DNA of 64,000 nucleotides from Sphingomonas hengshuiensis (GCF_000935025.1 NZ_CP010836.1:1612001-1676000), one strand, 5' to 3'. Positions 26,653-36,481 are shown, counted from the first letter of the stretch. The notes: generated from the letters alone by a model not told the origin. A program made the numbers and translations.

Positions 26653-27999
26653 CTACAGCCCTTCGCCGCCCACCCAATGCGCGTTGGACAGCTTTCGCGC
26701 GACGTTCCAGGTCTGGGTACGGATGTCGGGCACCGCGACGATTTCCCAGAACGCGCCGCGCGTCATCGGGCCCAGCGCATAGAGATTGGCATTGGGCACT
26801 CCGGACGCTGCGATCGTCTGCCCCTGATTGTCGACATCGATCCCCAGCCGCGCGGCGTCGGCACGGATCAGCCCGCGCGCGGCGAGCCGCTGGAGCAGCG
26901 GTTCGGTCGTCCGCGTCAGGTCGCCCAGCGGCCCGGTGCAATTGACGATCCGCCGCGCGCGCAGCGTCTCCACGGCGTCCTGCCCGCGGCGGCGAAAGCG
27001 CAGGTCAATTCCCGCCAGCCCCTCGACAAAATCGAGCGTACGGCCCGCGATCACCTCCAGCTGCCCGCGCTCGATCAGCGCGGTCAGCCGCGCATGCACC
27101 TCGGGCGCCAGCCGGTGCCGATGCACGTCCCACCAGGGGCGCAGATGGCGCAGGAACCGCGCCCGCTGCTCGTCGCTGGCATTGCCCCACATCCCCTGGG
27201 TGAAGGGGCGCAGTTCGTCCACGGCATTGCACCATCCTATCGCATCGGCCCGCGCGCGGACACGATGGAGCAAGTGCGAGGCAACGGTATCGGGCCGTTC
27301 GTCGATCCGCTGCCACTCCGATCCCGGGCCGTGCGGGCGGGGGAGGAGCCCGCGCCGCGATACTGCGACGATGCGCCCGCGAAACCCGCGCGCGTCGAGC
27401 AGCAACGCGACATCGACCATCGTCAGCCCGGTGCCGATCACCACCACCGTATCGCCGTCCGCCAGCCCCTCGGGCACCCCCGGCGCCCACGGATCGCCGC
27501 TATAGCGATCGGCGGAGAGCCGCGCGGGGTCGAGCCCCGGCGGATCGTGCGGCGGCAGATTGCCCACCGCCAGCACCGCCGCATCGGCTTCGATCGTCCG
27601 GTCGCCCAGCGCGATCCGCACCGTGTCGCCGGGCTCCAGGTCGGTGACTTCGCCGCGCACCAGCGTCAGCCGCCCGTTGGCGTCGCGCAGCGCGGCTTCG
27701 AGCAGTTCGCGCAGATATTCGCCGTACGTCACGCGCGGGATGAATGCCGTTGCGGCGCCGGGCACCCCGCGCGCCTCCAGCCAGCGGACGAAATGCGCTG
27801 GATCGTCGGGAAACGCGCTCATGTTCGCGGCGCGGACGTTGAGCACATGGCTCGGGTGCGCCGCGCCATAGGCGAGGCCCGTGCCCGCCACCGGCGCCCG
27901 CTCGATCAGCGTCGCGCGCGGGCCCTGATGCCGCAGCAGGTTGATCGCCTGCAACGTGCCCGAAAACCCCGCGCCGATGATCGCGACATGCCCGATCAT
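26653..27999 (-). CDS. YdhS-like FAD/NAD(P)-binding protein
   Basis: This 448-residue protein opens with the dinucleotide-binding motif HVAIIGAGFSGT, and the acidic strand end ERAP follows. HVLNVRAANMSAFPDD, FIPRVTYGEYL and the second nucleotide motif VVVIGTGLTMVD match the YdhS/COG4529 group of uncharacterised flavoproteins. The substrate is unknown. It follows the DUF6356 gene by 1 bp, and a Rieske protein gene lies 55 bp downstream on the same strand, making a possible flavin to iron-sulfur redox chain. Confidence 0.85.
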   Translation of the reverse strand: MIGHVAIIGAGFSGTLQAINLLRHQGPRATLIERAPVAGTGLAYGAAHPSHVLNVRAANMSAFPDDPAHFVRWLEARGVPGAATAFIPRVTYGEYLRELLEAALRDANGRLTLVRGEVTDLEPGDTVRIALGDRTIEADAAVLAVGNLPPHDPPGLDPARLSADRYSGDPWAPGVPEGLADGDTVVVIGTGLTMVDVALLLDARGFRGRIVAVSRRGLLPRPHGPGSEWQRIDERPDTVASHLLHRVRARADAIGWCNAVDELRPFTQGMWGNASDEQRARFLRHLRPWWDVHRHRLAPEVHARLTALIERGQLEVIAGRTLDFVEGLAGIDLRFRRRGQDAVETLRARRIVNCTGPLGDLTRTTEPLLQRLAARGLIRADAARLGIDVDNQGQTIAASGVPNANLYALGPMTRGAFWEIVAVPDIRTQTWNVARKLSNAHWVGGEGL

Positions 28000-28000
28000 G

Positions 28001-28267
28001 TCAGATTTCGTATTCGATCTGCCATTCGGGTGCCTGGAACGCCGGACGCTCTGCGGAGAAGGCGGGCTGCCGCGCCTTCATCTGCGCATAGAGCCGCTTG
28101 ACCGCGTCGCTCGCGGTGCGCGGAAACGCGAAGGGGAGCACGGCATGGACGATGCACGCGGCCCCGCCCAGCATCATCGTGAAGCCGAATCGCGCGGCGG
28201 TGGCGGCATGCTCGCGATAGCTTTCGCCGACGCTGCGCGGGTGGGAGAGGAATAGGCGTTCGATCAT
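28001..28267 (-). CDS. DUF6356-family small membrane protein
   Basis: This 88-residue protein begins MIERLFLSHPRSVGESYREH and has one strong hydrophobic segment (FTMMLGGAACIVHAVLPFAF). That is the layout of the sphingomonad DUF6356 family. No function is known. It leads the minus-strand transcript that continues into the YdhS-like gene with a 1-bp gap. Confidence 0.8.
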   Translation of the reverse strand: MIERLFLSHPRSVGESYREHAATAARFGFTMMLGGAACIVHAVLPFAFPRTASDAVKRLYAQMKARQPAFSAERPAFQAPEWQIEYEI

Positions 28268-28364
28268 CCCCTGTGTCTATAGGGATTGCGAGCGGTTGGA
28301 AACGGGCTTCCCATGCGCCGCAGCCTGTGGTTGGCTGCGCGAAACGATACCTCATGGAGAGCAC

Positions 28365-30041
28365 ATGCCTGAAGACGTCCTGCCGCAGCACCACCGTGCG
28401 ACGCGAAAAGAGAAGATGGTGATTGCGGCGTCGTCGCTGGGCACGGTGTTCGAATGGTATGATTTCTACCTCTACGGCCTGCTCGCGACGACGATCTCGG
28501 CGCAGTTTTTCGCGGGCGTAAACGATACCACAGCGTTCATCTTCGCGCTCGCGGCGTTCGCGGCGGGGTTTGCGGTGCGACCGTTCGGCGCGCTCGTGTT
28601 CGGGCGAATCGGCGATCTGGTCGGGCGCAAGAACACCTTCCTCGTGACGATGGGGATCATGGGCGGATCGACCTTCGCAGTCGGCCTGCTCCCCAATTTC
28701 GCGACCGCAGGCGTGCTCGCGCCGATCCTGCTGGTGACGCTGCGGGTGCTTCAGGGGCTGGCGCTGGGCGGCCAATATGGCGGCGCCGCGACCTATGTCG
28801 CGGAACATGCCCCCGATCATAAGCGCGGCCTCTATACGAGCTGGATCCAGACCACGGCGACGCTGGGCCTGTTCGCCTCGCTGCTGGTGGTGATCGGCAC
28901 GCGCTCGGCGCTGGGCGAAGCGGCGTTTGCGGCCTGGGGCTGGCGGGTGCCGTTCCTGGCGTCGGTGTTCCTGCTCGGCGTGTCGCTCTGGGTGCGGCTC
29001 CAGCTCAACGAGAGCCCGGTCTATGCCAAGATGAAGGCGACCGGCAATGTGTCGAAAGCGCCTCTGACCGAGGCGTTCCTGCGCTGGGGCAACCTCCGCA
29101 TCGTCTTGATCGCGCTGTTCGGCGCGGTCGTGGGGCAGGCGGTGGTCTGGTATACCGGCCAGTTCTACGCGCTGTTCTTCCTGGAGAAAACGCTCAAGGT
29201 CGACGGCATGACCGCCAATGTGCTGATCGCAGTCGCGCTGGCACTCGGCACGCCCTTCTTCGTGTTCTTCGGCTGGCTGAGCGACAAGATCGGGCGCAAG
29301 CCGATCATCCTCGCGGGCTGCGCGCTGGCGGCGCTGACCTATTTCCCGCTCTTCCACGCGCTGACCATGGCCGCCAACCCGGCGCTGGCCGAGGCGCAGG
29401 CGCGCGCGGCGGTGGTGCTGTCGCCCAACCAGACGGTCTGCTCGGTCCAGTTCGATCCGATCGGCAAGAACAAGTTCGATTCGACTCCGTGCGACGTCGT
29501 GAAGGCGTATCTGGCCAAGACGGGCGTCCCCTACAGCATCGACCCGGCAACGATCGGCGATCTCGCGAGCGGCAGCGTCGCGCTGCGGATCGGCAATACG
29601 CGCGTGGACCCGCCGGCGACCGCCCTGCTCGCCGCACCCGCGACGCGCGCGGCGACGGTGTCGGGTTATCAGAAGCAGCTCCAGGCCGCGCTCACCGACG
29701 CTGGCTATCCCGCCAAGGCCGATCCGGCGCGCGTGGACCATGTCCGCGTCGTCGCGATCCTGTTCGCGCTCGTGCTGCTGGTGACGATGGTTTACGGCCC
29801 GATCGCGGCGATGCTGGTCGAGCTGTTCCCCAGCCGCATCCGCTACACCTCGATGTCGCTGCCCTATCATATCGGCAATGGCTGGTTCGGCGGCTTCCTG
29901 CCCGCCACCGCCTTCGCGATGGTCGCGGCGACGGGGGATATCTATTACGGCCTCTGGTACCCGGTGATCGCCGCCGCGGCGACGCTGGTGATCGGCCTGC
30001 TGCTGCTCCCCGACACGCGCCGCCATTCGATCCACGACTGA
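28365..30041 (+). CDS. MHS-family MFS transporter with large soluble insertion
   Basis: This 558-residue secondary transporter belongs to the metabolite:H+ symporter group (KgtP/ProP relatives). SSLGTVFEWYDFYLYG opens the first helix, and the loop motif GRIGDLVGRKNTF follows. It is about 110-120 residues longer than most members. The excess is a hydrophilic insertion at about residues 335-458 with two Cys (VCSVQFDPIG and STPCDVV) between late membrane helices. GGAGAG precedes the ATG at 28365. The substrate, probably an organic acid or osmolyte, is not evident from the neighbours. Confidence 0.87.
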   Translation: MPEDVLPQHHRATRKEKMVIAASSLGTVFEWYDFYLYGLLATTISAQFFAGVNDTTAFIFALAAFAAGFAVRPFGALVFGRIGDLVGRKNTFLVTMGIMGGSTFAVGLLPNFATAGVLAPILLVTLRVLQGLALGGQYGGAATYVAEHAPDHKRGLYTSWIQTTATLGLFASLLVVIGTRSALGEAAFAAWGWRVPFLASVFLLGVSLWVRLQLNESPVYAKMKATGNVSKAPLTEAFLRWGNLRIVLIALFGAVVGQAVVWYTGQFYALFFLEKTLKVDGMTANVLIAVALALGTPFFVFFGWLSDKIGRKPIILAGCALAALTYFPLFHALTMAANPALAEAQARAAVVLSPNQTVCSVQFDPIGKNKFDSTPCDVVKAYLAKTGVPYSIDPATIGDLASGSVALRIGNTRVDPPATALLAAPATRAATVSGYQKQLQAALTDAGYPAKADPARVDHVRVVAILFALVLLVTMVYGPIAAMLVELFPSRIRYTSMSLPYHIGNGWFGGFLPATAFAMVAATGDIYYGLWYPVIAAAATLVIGLLLLPDTRRHSIHD

Positions 30042-30125
30042 GCGGTGAGGGGCGGGCGGTGCGCCGCTCGCCCCTTGCCGTGGCTGGGGATCGACACATG
30101 CGCTGGCCGTGCCACTGAAACGCGC

Positions 30126-30206
30126 TCCCAAAACCCGTTTGCCCTGAGCCTGTCGAAGGGCACGCCGGATGTGCTCCGACAAGCTCAGCACGAACGGAGT
30201 TTGGGA
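30126..30206. repeat. 81-bp intergenic palindromic repeat (CCTGAGCCTGTCGAAGG type)
   Basis: The left arm TCCCAAAACCCGTTTG continues as CCCTGAGCCTGTCGAAGGGC. The right arm is its imperfect reverse complement, ending CGAACGGAGTTTGGGA. The whole folds into one long hairpin. It lies between two convergent genes. This is a familiar dispersed element of alphaproteobacterial intergenic regions. Confidence 0.8.
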
Positions 30207-30230
30207 TTCGCAGAGATCGCGTTACCCGCC

Positions 30231-30527
30231 CTAGCCGCAGCGCACCGCCACGATCCGACCCTTGTCGTCCAGGTCGACATTCACCCGCTCCGCGCGGAAA
30301 TCCATCGTTGCCGCAGTCCCCGGCGGCAGCACGCGGATCGCGGTGGCGCCGGTCAGCGCCTGCACTTCGGCCGCCATCGCCGGGGCATAGGTCCTGCCGA
30401 CCAGCGCCCCCGCCTGCGCCGCATCGCACGTCCCCGGCTGTACGGGCAGCGCGGCGGACGGCGGGTCGCTATAGGCGCACGCGCCCATGCTCAGCGCGGC
30501 AAGCGGCAACAGGGCAAGTCGGATCAT
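30231..30527 (-). CDS. I78-family peptidase-inhibitor-like lipoprotein
   Basis: This 98-residue protein has a lipoprotein signal (LSMGAC, Cys17). The I78 core follows: CDAAQAGALVGRTYA, then IRVLPPGTAATMDFR, then VNVDLDDKGRIVAVRCG, with the two Cys positioned for a disulfide. I78 proteins inhibit serine proteases; whether this one does is not shown. It overlaps the 3' end of rnd by 4 nt and is translated from the same message. Confidence 0.88.
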   Translation of the reverse strand: MIRLALLPLAALSMGACAYSDPPSAALPVQPGTCDAAQAGALVGRTYAPAMAAEVQALTGATAIRVLPPGTAATMDFRAERVNVDLDDKGRIVAVRCG

Positions 30528-31696
30528 GAACGCTCCTCGGTCCGGGTCATTTTGAGCTTTCCGCCCTTGACCGTGAACCCAAGCTGACCCTCGACCAGCG
30601 CCAGCGCATCCTTGCCGAACTGCTCGAACCGCCAGCCCTGGAGGATCGACAGCCCCTCGCGCTGCCCCGCCGCCAGCGACTCGAGGTCCTCCGACCGCGC
30701 CAGCAGCCGCGACGCGACGTTGATCTCCTTAGCGCGGATCTTGAGCAGCAGCTTGAGCAGGTCCGCGACCAGCGCGCCGTCCTTGCCCAGCGCGGGTTTG
30801 CGGTCGTCGCGTCCGGGCATTTCGGACACCGGCATCGGCACCGCGGCTTCCAGCGCCGCCATCAGCCGCCCGCCGATATCGTTGTTCGCCCATGCCGCGG
30901 AGAGCCCGCGCACGCGCCCCAGATCGGCCTGTTTGCGCGGCGGCGTGCCCGCCAGATCGGCCAGCGTCTCGTCCTTGATGATCCGCCCGCGCGGCAGGTC
31001 CTTGCCCTGCGCCTCCAGCTCGCGCCACCGGCCCAGCGCCTTCAGCCGCCCCATCACTTCGGGCTTGCGGCTCGACACGCGCACGCGCTGCCACGCCAGA
31101 TCGGGGTCGTTGCGATAATGTTCGGGGTCGGCCAGCCGCTCCATCTCCTGGTCCAGCCATGCGCCGCGCCCGGTCTTGCGCAGCTTGTCGAGCATCCTGG
31201 GGAAGATTTCGGAGAGATAGGTCACGTCGCAGATCGCATAGTCGATCTGGCGCTTGTCCAGCGGCCGCCGCGCCCAGTCGGTAAAGCGCGCGCCCTTGTC
31301 GACCGTGATCCCCAGATAGGTGTCGACCAGGTTCGAATAGCCGATCTGCTCGCCTTGCCCCAATGCCATCGCGGCAACCTGGGTATCGAACAGCGGGTGC
31401 GGGGTCTTGCCGGTCAGGTTATAGACGATCTCGATATCCTGCCCGCCGGCGTGGAAGACCTTGAGGACATCCTCATTCTCGGTGAGCAGGTCGAGCAGCG
31501 GCTTCATGTCGATTCCGCCCATCGGATCGATCGCCGCCGCCTCTTCGTCGTCGGCGATCTGGATCAGGCAGAGTTCGGGCCAATAGCTGTTTTCGCGCAT
31601 GAACTCGGTGTCCACGCAGATATAGGGCTTGGTCGCGAAGCGGGAGCAGAGATTGGCGAGGGCGGTAGAGTCCTCGATCAGGCCATGTATGTGCAT
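30524..31696 (-). CDS. rnd: Ribonuclease D
   Basis: This 3'-5' exoribonuclease trims tRNA and other RNA 3' ends. It is 390 residues from the ATG at 31696. The DEDD catalytic set begins at VDTEF (Asp29, Glu31), continues with [12 protein letters not shown] and ends in the Exo III region [12 protein letters not shown]. An HRDC domain follows in the C-terminal half ([15 protein letters not shown] region). The upstream open extension of 11 residues is not needed. Confidence 0.95.
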   Translation of the reverse strand: MHIHGLIEDSTALANLCSRFATKPYICVDTEFMRENSYWPELCLIQIADDEEAAAIDPMGGIDMKPLLDLLTENEDVLKVFHAGGQDIEIVYNLTGKTPHPLFDTQVAAMALGQGEQIGYSNLVDTYLGITVDKGARFTDWARRPLDKRQIDYAICDVTYLSEIFPRMLDKLRKTGRGAWLDQEMERLADPEHYRNDPDLAWQRVRVSSRKPEVMGRLKALGRWRELEAQGKDLPRGRIIKDETLADLAGTPPRKQADLGRVRGLSAAWANNDIGGRLMAALEAAVPMPVSEMPGRDDRKPALGKDGALVADLLKLLLKIRAKEINVASRLLARSEDLESLAAGQREGLSILQGWRFEQFGKDALALVEGQLGFTVKGGKLKMTRTEERS

Positions 31697-31770
31697 CGAG
31701 GGCCCATAGACCCGTCTTCGGGTTGACAAAAGAGGGTGGGACGGAGATGCGCCCGACCTGTCGATTTTTA

Positions 31771-31856
31771 GTCGTCATCCCGGCGAAAGCCGGGACCTTG
31801 TGCCCCACAGGCTTGGCTTCGTGGCCCGAGGCCCCGGCGTTCGCCGGGGTGACGAC
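31771..31856. repeat. Dispersed palindromic element, full copy (GTCATCCCGGCGAAAG family)
   Basis: The left arm contains CCCGGCGAAAGCCGGG, itself a hairpin with a GAAA tetraloop. The right arm (CCCCGGCGTTCGCCGGGG, then TGACGAC) is its inverted partner about 40 bp away. It lies in the divergent region between rnd and aspS, ending 16 bp before the aspS start. Confidence 0.85.
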
Positions 31857-31872
31857 CAGTGAGAGAAAAGCA

Positions 31873-33690
31873 ATGCACGCCTATCGCACCCACAATTGCG
31901 CTCAGCTCCGCGCCGCCAATGTCGGCGATACCGTCCGCCTGTCCGGCTGGGTGCATCGCAAGCGCGACCATGGCGACCTCGTCTTCATCGACTTGCGCGA
32001 CCATTATGGCATCACCCAGATCGTCACCGACGTCAGCGGCCCGGCCTTTGCCGCGATCGAGTCGCAGCGCAGCGAATCGGTGGTGACCGTCACCGGCACC
32101 GTCGTCGCGCGCGATGCCGCTGTGGTGAACCCGAACCTGCCCACCGGCGAGATCGAAGTCCGCGCGCTCGACGTCACCGTCCAGTCGGCGGCGCAGGAGC
32201 TGCCGATGCCGGTGTTCGGCGATTCGGAATATCCTGAGGAAATCCGGCTGCGCTATCGCTACCTCGATCTGCGCCGTGAGAAGATTCATAAGAACATCCT
32301 GCTCCGCTCGAACGTCATCGCGTCGCTGCGCCGCCGGATGATCGACCAGGGTTTCACCGAGTTCCAGACCCCGATCCTGACCGCGTCCAGCCCCGAGGGC
32401 GCACGCGACTATCTGGTCCCCAGCCGCGTCCATCCCGGCAAATTCTACGCGCTCCCGCAGGCGCCGCAGATGTTCAAGCAGCTGCTGATGGTCGCGGGCT
32501 TCGATCGCTATTTCCAGATCGCGCCCTGCTTCCGTGATGAGGACGCCCGCGCCGATCGTAGCCCGGGTGAATTCTACCAGCTCGATTTCGAAATGAGCTT
32601 CGTCACGCAGGACGATGTGTTCGCGGCGATCGAGCCCGTGTTGCACGGCGTGTTCGAGGAATTCGCGAACTGGGAGAATAAGGGCCGCACCGTCTCCGCG
32701 CTGCCGTTCAAGCGCATCCCGTACCGCGAATCGATGCTCAAATACGGCAACGACAAGCCCGATCTGCGCAACCCGATCCTCATCAGCGACGTGTCGGAGC
32801 AGTTCCGCGGCTCGGGGTTCAGCCGGTTCGCGTCGATGGTCGAAAGCGGCGACGTCGTCCGCGCGATCCCCGCGCCGGGCACGCATGAAAAGAGCCGCAA
32901 GTTCTTCGACGACATGAACAGCTGGGCGCAGTCCGAAGGCTTTCCCGGCCTCGGCTATGCGACGCAGAAGGACGGCGTCTTCGGCGGCCCGATCGCCAAC
33001 AACCATGGCCAGGAGGGGATGAAGGCGATCGCCGACGCACTCGGCCTCGGCCCCAATGACGGCATCTTCTTCGCCGCGGGCAAGGAGGCACAGGCCGCCA
33101 AGCTCGCCGGCCTCGCGCGCACCCGCGCCGCCGACCAGCTCGGGCTGATCGACGCGAGCCGCTTCGAATTCTGCTGGATCGTCGACTTCCCGATGTTCGA
33201 ATATGACGAGGACGCCAAGAAGGTCGATTTCAGCCACAACCCCTTCTCGATGCCGCAGGGCGAGATGGAAGCGCTGGAGACCAAGGACCCGCTCGACATC
33301 CTGGCGTACCAATATGACATCGTCTGCAACGGCGTCGAGCTGTCCTCGGGCGCGATCCGGAACCATCGCCCGGAGATCATGTATAAGGCGTTCGAGATCG
33401 CCGGCTATACCCAGGCCGATGTCGACACCAATTTCGCGGGCATGATCAACGCCTTCAAATTCGGCGCCCCCCCGCATGGCGGCTCGGCCCCCGGCGTCGA
33501 TCGCATCGTGATGCTGCTCGCCGACGAGCCCAACATCCGCGAAGTCATCACCTTCCCGATGACGCAAAAGGCCGAGGACCTGATGATGCAGGCCCCTAGC
33601 TTCGTCAGCGAGAGGCAGTTGAAGGAACTCAACATCCGCCTCGCGCCGCAGGTCGCGGCCGAGCTGAAGGCAAAGGGTATCGACGGCTGA
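31873..33690 (+). CDS. aspS: Aspartate-tRNA ligase
   Basis: This class II synthetase of 605 residues is the bacterial type with an inserted GAD domain. An N-terminal OB fold ([20 protein letters not shown]) is followed by the class II motifs: motif 2 at [20 protein letters not shown] and motif 3 at [14 protein letters not shown]. The frame reads 50 codons further upstream, straight through the palindromic element. The ATG at 31873 (MHAYRTHNC) is the conserved start. Many alphaproteobacterial AspRS enzymes also charge tRNA-Asn; that cannot be decided here. Confidence 0.97.
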   Translation: MHAYRTHNCAQLRAANVGDTVRLSGWVHRKRDHGDLVFIDLRDHYGITQIVTDVSGPAFAAIESQRSESVVTVTGTVVARDAAVVNPNLPTGEIEVRALDVTVQSAAQELPMPVFGDSEYPEEIRLRYRYLDLRREKIHKNILLRSNVIASLRRRMIDQGFTEFQTPILTASSPEGARDYLVPSRVHPGKFYALPQAPQMFKQLLMVAGFDRYFQIAPCFRDEDARADRSPGEFYQLDFEMSFVTQDDVFAAIEPVLHGVFEEFANWENKGRTVSALPFKRIPYRESMLKYGNDKPDLRNPILISDVSEQFRGSGFSRFASMVESGDVVRAIPAPGTHEKSRKFFDDMNSWAQSEGFPGLGYATQKDGVFGGPIANNHGQEGMKAIADALGLGPNDGIFFAAGKEAQAAKLAGLARTRAADQLGLIDASRFEFCWIVDFPMFEYDEDAKKVDFSHNPFSMPQGEMEALETKDPLDILAYQYDIVCNGVELSSGAIRNHRPEIMYKAFEIAGYTQADVDTNFAGMINAFKFGAPPHGGSAPGVDRIVMLLADEPNIREVITFPMTQKAEDLMMQAPSFVSERQLKELNIRLAPQVAAELKAKGIDG

Positions 33691-33696
33691 AGTTAA

Positions 33697-33794
33697 CCGT
33701 CATCCCGGCGAAAGCCGGGACCTCAGCCGATGGCGCTGCACGCCCGACGCAGGGACAGAGTCGCACGAGATCCCGGCCTTCGCCGGGATGACGG
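33697..33794. repeat. Dispersed palindromic element, second full copy
   Basis: The arms are CCGTCATCCCGGCGAAAG at the left and CTTCGCCGGGATGACGG at the right, with about 55 bp between. It starts 7 bp after the aspS stop and ends about 20 bp before the sdaA-like remnant. Confidence 0.87.
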
Positions 33795-33813
33795 TCGGGG
33801 CGGGTGCGCACCC

Positions 33814-33915
33814 GGGTTGAAGATAGAAACGATGCGACAAACCGGCGAGGATATGCGTTCCAAGTACAAGGAAACCGCCCAGGGGGGCTTGGCCGTCAAC
33901 GTCGTCGCCTGCTGA
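33814..33915 (+). pseudogene. 3' remnant of L-serine dehydratase gene (sdaA-like)
   Basis: The frame ending at the TGA at 33913-33915 reads [12 protein letters not shown], then [18 protein letters not shown] as its last residues. This looks like the extreme C-terminus of iron-sulfur L-serine dehydratases, which end in a Cys that folds back into the active site. No other part of that roughly 450-residue enzyme is present. Upstream in frame is the palindromic element, so the gene has been truncated on its 5' side. I identified the family by eye only. Confidence 0.6.
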
Positions 33916-33953
33916 CGCCGCCGCGCACGCCCCGCGCAGCACGAAGGACGCCC

Positions 33954-34739
33954 ATGACGATCGACCTCTCCGACTATGAAGACGGCGCGGATTTCGACGG
34001 CCACTATAAAAAGGCGCTCGCCAAGCTCCAGGAACGCCTCAGCCACATCCACACCGCGCATATCGTCCATCGGCGCCGCGCAGTCGTGGTGTTCGAAGGC
34101 TGGGACGCGGCGGGGAAGGGCGGGATCATCAAGCGGCTGACGGGGGAGTGGGACCCACGCTATTTCGAAGTCTGGCCGATCGCGGCACCGACGCCGGAGG
34201 AGGCCGCGCACCATTTCCTCTGGCGCTTCTGGCGCCGCTTGCCGCCGGTCCACAATATCTCGGTGTTCGACCGGAGCTGGTACGGTCGCGTGCTGGTCGA
34301 GCGCGTCGAGGGCTTCGCGACCGAGACCGACTGGCGGCGCGGCTATGACGAGATCAACGAATTCGAGCGGCAACAGGTCGATACCGGCACGACTTTGGTC
34401 AAGATCTTCATCCACGTCACGCAAAAGACCCAGGATAAGCGGCTTCAGGACCGGCTCGACCATCCCTGGAAACGCTGGAAGACCGGGCTCGACGATTACC
34501 GTAACCGCGCGAAACGGGCCGAGTATCTGGAGGCGATGGACGAGATGTTCCGCCGCACCGACACCGTGCTCGCGCCGTGGATCGTGATCGACGGCAACGA
34601 CAAAAAGGCCGCCCGGATCGCCGCGCTGACTGCGATTGCCGACGCGCTGGAGGCACAGGTCCCGATGGACCCGCCGGTGCTCGATCCGAAGGTGGAGAAG
34701 GTCGCGCGCAAGGCTTTGGGGCTCAAGTCGGCGGCTTGA
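33954..34739 (+). CDS. Polyphosphate kinase 2 family nucleotide kinase
   Basis: PPK2 enzymes use inorganic polyphosphate to phosphorylate AMP, ADP or GDP. This is a 261-residue single-domain protein. It has Walker A in FEGWDAAGKGG, the lid-type block HHFLWRFWRRLP and Walker B in ISVFDRSWYGRVL. The motif wording resembles the C-terminal domain of the AMP-phosphorylating two-domain type, so AMP or ADP may be the acceptor; this is not settled. AAGGA precedes the ATG at 33954. No ppk1 or ppx is near. Confidence 0.88.
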   Translation: MTIDLSDYEDGADFDGHYKKALAKLQERLSHIHTAHIVHRRRAVVVFEGWDAAGKGGIIKRLTGEWDPRYFEVWPIAAPTPEEAAHHFLWRFWRRLPPVHNISVFDRSWYGRVLVERVEGFATETDWRRGYDEINEFERQQVDTGTTLVKIFIHVTQKTQDKRLQDRLDHPWKRWKTGLDDYRNRAKRAEYLEAMDEMFRRTDTVLAPWIVIDGNDKKAARIAALTAIADALEAQVPMDPPVLDPKVEKVARKALGLKSAA

Positions 34740-34864
34740 CTTGTAGGATTTGTTCTGCAAATGTTCTGCGGGACGATGTGCCGACCGCCCGTGTCCCGAG
34801 TCGAAACGCCGTTCAGACCCTGAAGGAGCCTAAACTTCGTAAACTTCGCCGCCGTTTCACCGGC

Positions 34865-35494
34865 TCAGGCCGGTGCGAATGCGCCGTTTTCGTCCATGAT
34901 GTGGAGCACGCCATCGGCAATCGCGAAATAGGCCCCCTGGAGCCGCAGCGTACCCGCCGCCTCGCGCTGGGTGACGCACGGGAAGCTGCGCAGATTGGCG
35001 ATCGAGACGCGCACCGTCTCCAGTTCCATGGCGTGGATCGCGGCGTCGCCTTCGCCATATTCGGCGACGATGCGGTCGCGGGCTTCGTCGAGCATGTCGA
35101 CCCAATGCGCGATGAACCCGCCCGCGCCGGGCGCCTTGCCGGCAAAGCGGCGGGTCAGCGCCGCATGCACGCCGCCGCACGCGCCGTGCCCCATCACGAC
35201 GATTTCGGGCACCTCGAGCTGGGTGACCGCGAACTCCAGTGCCGCCGAAACGCCGTGTCGGCTGCCGTCCAGCTCGAACGGCGGGACCAGGTTGGCGACG
35301 TTGCGCACCACGAAAATCTCGCCGGGCGACGTGTCAAAGATCTGCGCGGGGTCGACGCGGCTGTCGGAACAGGCGATCACCATGACCTTGGGCGACTGGC
35401 CCTCGGACAATTCGTCCCAGCGCGCCCGCTGCTGGGCATAGCCCGTCGAGCGGAAGCGGCCATAGCCGGCGAGCAGGGCGGAAAAGTCGGTCAT
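34865..35494 (-). CDS. Beta-class carbonic anhydrase
   Basis: This zinc enzyme interconverts CO2 and bicarbonate. It is 209 residues. The zinc ligands are Cys42 in ACSDSR, His103 and Cys106 in GHGACGG, and the Asp44-Arg46 dyad is intact. There is no signal peptide, so it is cytoplasmic. The start is 45 bp from the divergent lipA start. The 125 bp between its stop and ppk2 hold no gene I can support. Confidence 0.94.
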   Translation of the reverse strand: MTDFSALLAGYGRFRSTGYAQQRARWDELSEGQSPKVMVIACSDSRVDPAQIFDTSPGEIFVVRNVANLVPPFELDGSRHGVSAALEFAVTQLEVPEIVVMGHGACGGVHAALTRRFAGKAPGAGGFIAHWVDMLDEARDRIVAEYGEGDAAIHAMELETVRVSIANLRSFPCVTQREAAGTLRLQGAYFAIADGVLHIMDENGAFAPA

Positions 35495-35539
35495 GCCGCT
35501 TCTCTAGCGCATGTTGTAACCGCATCAAGCCGTCGCTAG

Positions 35540-36481
35540 ATGCCAGTCATGACCGAGATGGCACCGCTCCCCCGCCCCGAACGCGTCCGCAAGCCCGACT
35601 GGATCCGAGTCAAGGCCCCGACGTCGGAGGGCTTCGCCGCCACCCGCGCGCTGATGCGCTCGAAGAGCCTGACGACGGTGTGCGAGGAAGCCGCCTGCCC
35701 GAACATCGGCGAATGCTGGTCGAAGAAGCACGCCACGGTGATGATCCTCGGCGACACCTGCACCCGCGCCTGCGCGTTCTGCAACGTCAAGACCGGCATG
35801 CCGCGCGCAGTCGATCCGATGGAGCCACAGAATGTCGCCGATGCCGCCGCGCAGATGGGGCTGGCGCATATCGTCATCACCTCGGTCGACCGCGACGATC
35901 TGAAGGACGGCGGCGCGAGCCAGTTCGTCAAGGTGATCGAGGCAATCCGCCGCACGAACCCGACCACGACGATCGAAATCCTGACCCCCGATTTCCGCAA
36001 CAAGCACGAAGCCGCAGTCGAGGCTATCGTCGCCGCGCGGCCCGATGTGTACAACCATAATCTGGAGACGGTGCCCCGCCTCTATCCGACGATCCGCCCC
36101 GGCGCGCGCTATTATGCGTCGCTGCGGCTGCTCGAATCGGTCAAGAAGCTCGACCCGTCGATCTTCACCAAATCGGGCATCATGCTCGGGCTGGGCGAGG
36201 AGCGGCTGGAGGTGCATCAGGTCATGGACGACATGCGCTCCGCCGACATCGATTTCCTGACGATGGGCCAGTATCTCCAGCCCACGCCGCGCCACGCCAA
36301 GGTCCAGGAATTCGTGCCCCCCGCCGGGTTCCAGGCCTATGGCGCGATCGCGCGGGCAAAGGGGTTCGCGCTGGTCGCCTCCAGCCCGCTCACGCGCTCC
36401 AGCTACCACGCCGGCGACGACTTCGCGAAGCTGCGCGACGCCCGCGCGGCCAAGCTCGCAAAGCAGACGGCAAGCGCCTGA
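35540..36481 (+). CDS. lipA: Lipoyl synthase
   Basis: This radical SAM enzyme inserts two sulfurs into octanoyl groups on lipoyl domains. It is 313 residues. The auxiliary cluster ligands are Cys48, Cys53 and Cys59 ([12 protein letters not shown]). The radical SAM ligands are Cys74, Cys78 and Cys81 (CTRACAFC). Other in-frame ATGs at 35549 and 35558 are equally plausible starts, since no clear ribosome site decides. The next gene follows with no gap. Confidence 0.97.
   Translation: MPVMTEMAPLPRPERVRKPDWIRVKAPTSEGFAATRALMRSKSLTTVCEEAACPNIGECWSKKHATVMILGDTCTRACAFCNVKTGMPRAVDPMEPQNVADAAAQMGLAHIVITSVDRDDLKDGGASQFVKVIEAIRRTNPTTTIEILTPDFRNKHEAAVEAIVAARPDVYNHNLETVPRLYPTIRPGARYYASLRLLESVKKLDPSIFTKSGIMLGLGEERLEVHQVMDDMRSADIDFLTMGQYLQPTPRHAKVQEFVPPAGFQAYGAIARAKGFALVASSPLTRSSYHAGDDFAKLRDARAAKLAKQTASA

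Noticed and set aside
31723..31872. N-terminal 50-residue extension of AspRS
   Set aside because: It is the translated palindromic repeat. The conserved AspRS start is MHAYRTHNC at 31873.
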